A stretch of 64,000 bases of DNA from Kineosporia sp. R_H_3. GTDB lineage: Bacteria; Actinomycetota; Actinomycetes; Actinomycetales; Kineosporiaceae. Positions 58,937 through 64,000 of this stretch are shown one piece after another. Location: the NCBI RefSeq assembly GCF_002198675.1, contig NZ_MWLL01000218.1:1-64000 (forward strand), given 5' to 3'. Position 1 is the stretch's first letter. Every line of letters begins with the position of its first letter. The notes under the pieces are model-generated. The model was not told where the DNA came from and did not search any database. It saw only the letters and a program-made list of their open reading frames with translations. The position numbers and the translations under genes are program-made.

Positions 58937-59512
58937 GTGACAGAGACCACGGGCGCGCCCCGGACCACCCTGAGCACGACGATCCACGAGCCGGACATGA
59001 CGGCCGGCGAGGTCGAGATGATCCTGTTCGCCCTCGAGCGCTCCCGCGCCCAGTTCGCCTGGAAGGCCGGCGGTCTCGACGCCGCGGGGCTGGCCCGCTC
59101 GTGCCCGCCGTCGGCACTGACCCTCGGCGGTCTGCTCAAGCACCTCGCTCTCGTCGAGGACCTCTGCCGGCACCGGATCACCGGGGAGCCGCCCGGGCAC
59201 CCCTGGGACGGTCTCGACCGGGACGCGCTCGGCCCCGAGTGGCCGTTCACGTCGGCCGCCGACGACTCCCCGGCCGAGCTGTACGCGCTGTGGCAGGGTG
59301 CCACCGAGAGGATGAGCGGCGTGCTCGCGACCGTGCTCGCCGACGGCGGGCTGGACCGGCCGCTGGCCTGGACGTCGGCCGACGGCCGGACGCCGAACCT
59401 GCGTCGCCTGCTCACCGACCTGCACGACGAGTACGCCCGGCACGTCGGCCACGCGGACCTGCTCCGCGAGGCGGTCGACGGGCTCGTCGGAGAGGACCCG
59501 CCCCAGCCGTGA
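58937..59512 (+). CDS. DinB/DUF664-family protein
   Basis: The 191-residue protein has the four-helix DinB pattern: LFALERSRAQFAWKAGGLDA, LTLGGLLKHLALVEDLCRHR (His near residue 70), and DLHDEYARHVGHADLLREAV (two His near 165-170). The three His are the usual metal site. Members act as thiol-dependent transferases, often with mycothiol in actinobacteria. The stop overlaps the GNAT start. Confidence 0.8.
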   Translation: MTETTGAPRTTLSTTIHEPDMTAGEVEMILFALERSRAQFAWKAGGLDAAGLARSCPPSALTLGGLLKHLALVEDLCRHRITGEPPGHPWDGLDRDALGPEWPFTSAADDSPAELYALWQGATERMSGVLATVLADGGLDRPLAWTSADGRTPNLRRLLTDLHDEYARHVGHADLLREAVDGLVGEDPPQP

Positions 59513-60162
59513 CGCCCTCCGACGACGGGCCGGTCGACGCCGACCGGCTGCGCGTCGTCCCCGCGAACGAGGCCTCCTGCGACGACCTCGACGCGATCTT
59601 CGGGACGACGGACGCCGGCCACTGCCGCTGCCAGCGCTTCAAGGTGCGCGGCTGGATGTGGCGCGACACCACGCTGCCCGAGCGGCGTGACGCGCAGCGC
59701 GACCAGACCGGCTGCGACGACCCGGACGCCCCGTCGACGAGCGGCCTCGTCGCCTACCTCGACGGCGAGCCGGTCGGGTGGGTCGCCGTCGAGCCGCGGA
59801 CGGCGTACCCGAACCTGCTCGGCCGGCGGACCGTGTGGACCGGCCGTCAGGAGCGCAGGGACGACGACGGCGTCTGGGCGGTGACGTGCTTCGTCGTCCG
59901 CAAGGGGTACCGCGGCCGCGGCCTCACCTACCCGCTGGCCCGGGCGGCCCTGGAGCACGCCCGGGCCTGCGGCGCCCGGGCCGTCGAGGGGTACGGCATC
60001 ATCACGCCGCCCGGCCGGGAGATCACCTGGGGCGAGGTGCACGTCGGCGCGGTCCAGGTCTTCGAGGAGGCCGGGTTCGCGCCGGTGAGCCGGCCGAGCG
60101 TGCGCCGCGTCGTCCTGCGGGCGGACCTGGACGGCACGGACCACGGCGTGCCGGAGGACTGA
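59509..60162 (+). CDS. GNAT-family N-acetyltransferase
   Basis: The 217-residue protein has the GNAT core with the acetyl-CoA loop RKGYRGRGLTYPLA and WAVTCFVV before it, then VQVFEEAGFAPV. An N-terminal extension contains several Cys (DAGHCRCQRFKVRGW) that could bind metal. GTG 59509 overlaps the DinB-like stop (GTGA). The acceptor is unknown. Confidence 0.85.
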   Translation: MTPSDDGPVDADRLRVVPANEASCDDLDAIFGTTDAGHCRCQRFKVRGWMWRDTTLPERRDAQRDQTGCDDPDAPSTSGLVAYLDGEPVGWVAVEPRTAYPNLLGRRTVWTGRQERRDDDGVWAVTCFVVRKGYRGRGLTYPLARAALEHARACGARAVEGYGIITPPGREITWGEVHVGAVQVFEEAGFAPVSRPSVRRVVLRADLDGTDHGVPED

Positions 60163-60166
60163 CCGG

Positions 60167-60805
60167 TCAGGCCCGGAAGCCGTTCTTGCTCACGAAGAGC
60201 GCGGCCTGGGTGCGGTCGGAGGCGCCGATCTGGCGGTAGATGTCGGTGAGGTAGGTCTTCACCGTCGCCTCGGTGATGCCCAGCCGGACGGCGATCGCCC
60301 GGTTCGTCATGCCGGTCCCGAGCAGCTCGAGCACCTCGCGCTCGCGCGGGGTCAGCGAGGCCCCGGGCTTCTCGACGCGGTCCTGGTCGATGAAGGACCG
60401 CGCGGCCCTCGGGTCGATCGGGGACTCGCCGCGGGCGACGGAGCGGATCGCCCGGACCAGCTCGTCGGGCTGGGCGTCCTTGAGGCAGTAGCCGAGCGCG
60501 CCGGCCTCGATCGCGGACCGCACCCGGTCGCCGTCCGAGAAGCTCGTGAGCACGAGCACGCGCGCCCCGGGGTCGGCCTCGACGATCCGCCGGGTCGCCT
60601 CGATGCCGTCGACGTTCGGCATGACGAGGTCCATGAGGATGACGTCCGGCGCCAGCGCCGCCGCCGCGTCCACGCCCTCGGCGCCGTCCGCGGCCTCACC
60701 GACCACCTCGACGCCCTCGTAGCCCGACAGCAGCCGGGTCAGGCCCTTGCGCACGACCGCGTGGTCGTCGCAGAGGAGGAGCCGGACCGTGCCGTCGGAG
60801 GTCAT
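60167..60805 (-). CDS. NarL/LuxR-type response regulator
   Basis: The 212-residue protein has a receiver (CDDHAVVRKGLTRLL, phospho-acceptor in VILMDLVMPNVDGIEA, Lys in YCLKDAQ) and a C-terminal LuxR HTH (LTPREREVLELLGTGMTNRA, ATVKTYLTDIYRQIGASDR). It activates promoters when phosphorylated. The partner kinase is not adjacent: the sensor at 62707 is on the other strand and lacks the acceptor His, and the GAF kinase at 11455 is far away. Confidence 0.9.
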   Translation of the reverse strand: MTSDGTVRLLLCDDHAVVRKGLTRLLSGYEGVEVVGEAADGAEGVDAAAALAPDVILMDLVMPNVDGIEATRRIVEADPGARVLVLTSFSDGDRVRSAIEAGALGYCLKDAQPDELVRAIRSVARGESPIDPRAARSFIDQDRVEKPGASLTPREREVLELLGTGMTNRAIAVRLGITEATVKTYLTDIYRQIGASDRTQAALFVSKNGFRA

Positions 60806-60963
60806 GCCCGCCAGTGTCCCGGTCCGGGGCCGCGGGGGACAGGGCCGACGGGACGGCGATGACCCCCGCGCAGGTCGTAGGACTGATGTCCAAGAGCGCC
60901 ACCCACCCCCCGCGTGCAAACCTGCGAGGTCAGGCCAGGAACAAGACCCCCCGAGGAGCCAGG

Positions 60964-62706
60964 ATGACGGCGAACGTCGCTGGCCGGAGCACCGTTCGAC
61001 CGTTGCTGCGCAGGAGCGCGGCCGCCCTCTCGTGCGCCGGTCTCGTCATGACGGGCTCCGCGCTGTCCGCGTCCGCGGCCACCGGCACCTCCGGCAGCAC
61101 CGACCTCGGCCCGTCGTCCGAGTCCCGGGTGCTCGTCGTCGAGAAGAACCCGGCCTCCTACGCCGCCGAGAACCTCGTCGTCTCGCTCGGCGGCCGGGTC
61201 AGGAAGCAGCTGCCCGCGCAGGGCGGCTTCGAGGCCCGGCTGCCGGCCGGCACCCTGATCCCGGTGCGGCAGTCCCCGCTCGTGCTCCGCACCGAGCGGC
61301 TCGAGCAGGACGCCGTCACCGGCGTCAGCGCCTGCCCGGCGACCGACCCCTCGTGCTTCGACGCGCTCCCCGAGACCGAGATCTGGCAGCAGGCGATCGG
61401 CCTCGACCAGGTGCCCAACAAGAACCGTGGCGGCGGCGTCACCGTCGCGGTCCTCGACACCGGGGTCACGCCGTCCGCGGACCTCGGCGAGCGGCTCGTC
61501 GCCCGGGTCGACCTCACCGCCGAGCACGACGGCCTCGACCACTTCGGGCATGGCACGCACATGATCGGTCTCGTCGCCGGTGACGGCGCGCAGTCCCTCG
61601 AGCGGTACAGCGGTGCGGCCGAGCAGGCCGACGTCGTGTCGGTCAAGGTCGCGGGCTGGGACGGCGCGACCGACGTCTCGACGATCGTCGCCGGCCTGCA
61701 CTGGGTCGTCGCGCACCGCGACACGTACGGCATCCGCGTCGTCAACCTCTCCTACGGCACCGACGCGGCCGGCCCCACGGGCGCCGACCCGCTCGCCGCC
61801 GCCGTCGAGCAGGCCTGGCGGGCCGGGATCGTCGTCGTCATGTCGGCGGGCAACGCCGGCGCGGCCTCCTCGATCACCAAGCCCGGCGACGACCCGTTCG
61901 CCATCACCGTCGGCGCGGCCGACATCGCGGGCACGGCGCAGCCGGCGGACGACGTCGTCGCGGCGTTCTCGAGCCGCGGCCCGACGGGCGACGGCGCGGA
62001 CAAGCCCGACGTCCTGGCCCCCGGCGTCGCCCTCGTCGGCCTGCGCGCCCCCGGCAGCACCATCGACACGTTCCGCCCGGCGGCCCGGGTCGGCGCCGAC
62101 TACTTCCGCGGCGCGGGCACCTCGCAGGCGTCGGCGATCGTCGCCGGCGTCGTCGCCCGGATGGTCGCCGCGAACCCGGCGCTCACCCCGGACCAGGTCA
62201 AGGGTGTCCTCCTCGCGACCACCGACCGGACCCTCGCCGGTGCGGTCGGCGGCGGCGCGGGGCTCGTCGACGCCGCGCAGGCGGTCGCGCTCGCGACGTC
62301 CGCCGGGCCGCTGCCCGCCGCGAACGGCGCGGCCGTGGCGTCGACCGGGACCGGGCCGCTCGAGGCGACCCGGGGCACCCACCCGGTGTTCGCCGACCTC
62401 GACGGCGACGGCGTCCCGACCCTGCTCACCGGTGAGGTCGACGCGCTCGGCACCCCGTGGACGGCGTCCGCCGTGACGACGCCGTGGAGCCCGGCGACCT
62501 GGGCCGCGAGCCCGTGGTCGGCGGCGACCGCGGAGATCGCCGGCTCGGCCCCGGCGCCGGCCTGGACCGGCCCGCGGGTCCCGCAGCTCACGTGGGAGCC
62601 CGACTACTACGGCGCCCCCGGCTGGCTCGAGGCCGGCTGGGACGGTCGCTACTGGGGCGGTCGCTACTGGGGCGGTCGCTACTGGGGCACGGGGATGTGG
62701 CAGTAG
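60964..62706 (+). CDS. Secreted subtilisin-like (S8) serine peptidase with C-terminal GRYWG repeats
   Basis: The 580-residue protein has a signal peptide (about 1-39), a propeptide-like region, and the S8 triad: Asp in VAVLDTGVTP, His in FGHGTHMIGLVAG, Ser in GAGTSQASAIVAG, with the oxyanion Asn in SAGNAGAA. The tail after about residue 480 is Pro/Trp-rich and ends in three GRYWG repeats. GAGGAG lies 7 bases before ATG 60964. It probably cleaves cell-surface or extracellular proteins. The stop is followed at once by the sensor gene. Confidence 0.88.
   Translation: MTANVAGRSTVRPLLRRSAAALSCAGLVMTGSALSASAATGTSGSTDLGPSSESRVLVVEKNPASYAAENLVVSLGGRVRKQLPAQGGFEARLPAGTLIPVRQSPLVLRTERLEQDAVTGVSACPATDPSCFDALPETEIWQQAIGLDQVPNKNRGGGVTVAVLDTGVTPSADLGERLVARVDLTAEHDGLDHFGHGTHMIGLVAGDGAQSLERYSGAAEQADVVSVKVAGWDGATDVSTIVAGLHWVVAHRDTYGIRVVNLSYGTDAAGPTGADPLAAAVEQAWRAGIVVVMSAGNAGAASSITKPGDDPFAITVGAADIAGTAQPADDVVAAFSSRGPTGDGADKPDVLAPGVALVGLRAPGSTIDTFRPAARVGADYFRGAGTSQASAIVAGVVARMVAANPALTPDQVKGVLLATTDRTLAGAVGGGAGLVDAAQAVALATSAGPLPAANGAAVASTGTGPLEATRGTHPVFADLDGDGVPTLLTGEVDALGTPWTASAVTTPWSPATWAASPWSAATAEIAGSAPAPAWTGPRVPQLTWEPDYYGAPGWLEAGWDGRYWGGRYWGGRYWGTGMWQ
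62644..62688 (+). repeat. Three 15-bp tandem repeats in the peptidase gene
   Basis: GGTCGCTACTGGGGC occurs three times without a gap (62644-62658, 62659-62673, 62674-62688). The repeats encode GRYWG and keep the frame, so copy number could vary without breaking the protein. Confidence 0.85.
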
Positions 62707-64000
62707 GTGACCCCACCCTCCGCCCCGTCGACCGGGATCCCGCCCGCCGCGCGCGTGTTCATCGCCGCGGTGTCGGTGCTCGGCGTGCTCGCGGTCGCCC
62801 TCGCGGTGACCCGGGCCGGTGACCTGACGTCCGGCGACCTCCTCGCCCTCGTCGTGGTCGCCGCGGCGGTCGTGGTCGCGGACCGGTTCACCTTCCAGCT
62901 CCCGCACGGCGACGAGACCGAGCACGTCATGCTCTCGGACGCCGTGTGGACGACGGCGCTGCTGCTCACGGTGCCCGGCGTACCGACGCTCGGCGCCGTG
63001 CTCGGCACCGCCGCGTGGCAGGTCGCCGCGCGGTGGCCGCTGCGCAAGATCGCCTTCAACGTCGGGCAGGTCGCCATCGCCCTGACCGTCGCGGAGGCCG
63101 TCTTCGGTCTCGGCGGGACCGGCCGGGACCCGCTCGACCCGGTCACGTGGGCGATCGGTGCCGGCGCGATGGCCCTCGCGTCGATCCTCAACGTCGGGCT
63201 CGTCGGCGTCGTCATCTCGCTCGTCCAGGCCGAGCCGCTGCGCGTCGTCCTCTTCGGCCCGTGGCGGCTGACGAACATCCAGTGGGTCGGCAACGTCTCC
63301 GTCGGCCTCCTCGCCGCGGTGCTCTGGAACGTCAGCCCGTACGGCGTCGTCCTGCTCGCGCTGCCGATCGTGCTGCTCTCGCTCGCCTACCGGGACTGGG
63401 TGCGCAGCACCATCGAGGCGAACCAGATGGAGCAGATGATGAAGGGGGCCGAGGCGATCGCGCGGGAGCGCGCCTTCGAGGCCAGGCTCCCCGTCGGCGA
63501 GGGCGGCGGCCGGCTGCCGGAGCTCGCCGTCGCGCTCAACCACATGCTCGACCAGCTCGAGATCGCGCTCCACCGGCAGCGGCAGCTCATGGCGGACGTC
63601 GCCGGCCGGCTGCGCCGCCCGATCGGGGCGATCTCGAGCGCGGTCGACCGCCGCCAGCAGAACGGCGCCGCCCACAACGGCGCCGCACCCGGCGCCGCGA
63701 TCAGCGAGGAGACCCGCGCCGACCTGCGGCTCGTCAGCCGGATCCTCGACGACATGGCCGACATCGGGCGCTCCCAGACCCCGGGCTACGTCGACCGCAA
63801 GGACGTCCCCCTTGCCGAGCTCGTCGCGAACGTCGCGACGAAGGCCGAGCCGTTCCTCGGCGAGCGGCTGCACGCCGCCGCCCCGGCGACGGCAACCGTC
63901 GCGGCGCTCGACCGGGACCGGATGGAGGAGGCGCTGCTGCGCCTGCTCCAGAACACCGCCGACCACGGCTCGGGGGCGCGCCCGGTGAACTTCCGCGCCG
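62707..64000 (+). CDS. Membrane sensor protein related to histidine kinases (3' end outside window)
   Basis: This gene begins at GTG 62707, directly after the peptidase stop, and runs off the window after 431 codons. It has about eight hydrophobic segments (residues 15-235), a HAMP-like linker (AVALNHMLDQLEIALHRQ), and a kinase core. The site where HisKA proteins have S-H-E-L-R-T-P reads ADVAGRLRRPIG, so the acceptor His is Gly. The N-box LLQNTADHG remains. It may sense the envelope and signal without phosphorylating a His here, or be a pseudokinase. Confidence 0.75.
   Translation, partial: MTPPSAPSTGIPPAARVFIAAVSVLGVLAVALAVTRAGDLTSGDLLALVVVAAAVVVADRFTFQLPHGDETEHVMLSDAVWTTALLLTVPGVPTLGAVLGTAAWQVAARWPLRKIAFNVGQVAIALTVAEAVFGLGGTGRDPLDPVTWAIGAGAMALASILNVGLVGVVISLVQAEPLRVVLFGPWRLTNIQWVGNVSVGLLAAVLWNVSPYGVVLLALPIVLLSLAYRDWVRSTIEANQMEQMMKGAEAIARERAFEARLPVGEGGGRLPELAVALNHMLDQLEIALHRQRQLMADVAGRLRRPIGAISSAVDRRQQNGAAHNGAAPGAAISEETRADLRLVSRILDDMADIGRSQTPGYVDRKDVPLAELVANVATKAEPFLGERLHAAAPATATVAALDRDRMEEALLRLLQNTADHGSGARPVNFRA

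Noticed and set aside
60802-63966. A 1054-codon minus-strand frame over the peptidase and sensor genes
   Set aside because: The plus strand has clear S8 and kinase motifs across the same bases. The minus frame has no recognisable domain.
1-64000. tRNA, rRNA and CRISPR arrays
   Set aside because: I saw no tRNA-like cloverleaf with a T-loop, no rRNA segment, and no regularly spaced repeats. Software could still find a short RNA that I missed.

Overview
The window is chromosomal DNA of a very high-G+C actinobacterium. Nearly all genes have G/C-ending codons and GTG starts are frequent. Lineage-typical elements are two GAF-ANTAR regulators, two WYL (YafY-type) regulators, a DinB-like protein and an ECF sigma/anti-sigma pair. 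I cannot fix the genus; Micrococcales or Kineosporiales relatives would fit. Coding density is high. No gap longer than 300 bases lacks a gene, and I found no rRNA, tRNA or CRISPR array.

Bases 1-6500 hold the end of a ricin-lectin protein, an ECF sigma/anti-sigma operon, an exported protein with a membrane partner, a WYL regulator divergent from an NmrA-like oxidoreductase, and an NCS2 permease. Bases 6600-10600 form a compact zinc-starvation locus. Three 15-bp Zur-like palindromes (core TGAGAATGA) precede a nicotianamine synthase, a divergent pair (thioredoxin-fold ferredoxin and YibE/F membrane protein), and a second divergent pair (cysteine-free ribosomal protein L33 and a COG0523 protein without a P-loop). 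This looks like a Zur regulon that includes metallophore synthesis.

Bases 10700-19000 carry signalling genes (lipoprotein, GAF histidine kinase, lone receiver, STAS protein, two GAF-ANTAR proteins) plus an acyl-CoA ligase and a fatty acid desaturase. Bases 19000-24300 carry an AceE-like transketolase, an aldehyde dehydrogenase, a VOC protein and an IS1595-type transposase that lacks a catalytic Asp. Bases 24558-30176 form a sugar cluster: two glycosyltransferases, an alpha/alpha-toroid protein, a GH130 mannoside phosphorylase/hydrolase and a mannose-6-phosphate-isomerase-like cupin. A ferredoxin reductase and a doubly frameshifted dienelactone hydrolase follow.

Bases 32164-41214 are a defence island with visibly lower G+C and more relaxed codon use. 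It holds a Vsr nuclease, then (divergently) a five-gene overlapping operon of Z1 ATPase, DUF4420-type PD-(D/E)XK nuclease, GHKL (MutL/MORC-like) ATPase and two unassigned proteins, then a C5 cytosine methyltransferase with its own promoter. This matches restriction-modification systems with MORC-like ATPases that were predicted by comparative genomics; how the parts work together is largely unknown.

Bases 41300-64000 contain a secreted Thr-rich protein, small enzymes, a TetR-controlled acyl-CoA-synthetase/SDR operon, and a 48.8-55 kb block (epimerase, membrane-anchored molybdopterin oxidoreductase, GT87-like, GT2, CofC-like transferase, methyltransferase). Three transcription units of that block share an unrecognised TTCCGTAAGG element. 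The window ends with hydrolase and STAS-like genes, a second WYL regulator, a LuxR-type response regulator, a subtilisin-like protease, and an incomplete membrane sensor kinase whose phospho-acceptor His is replaced.
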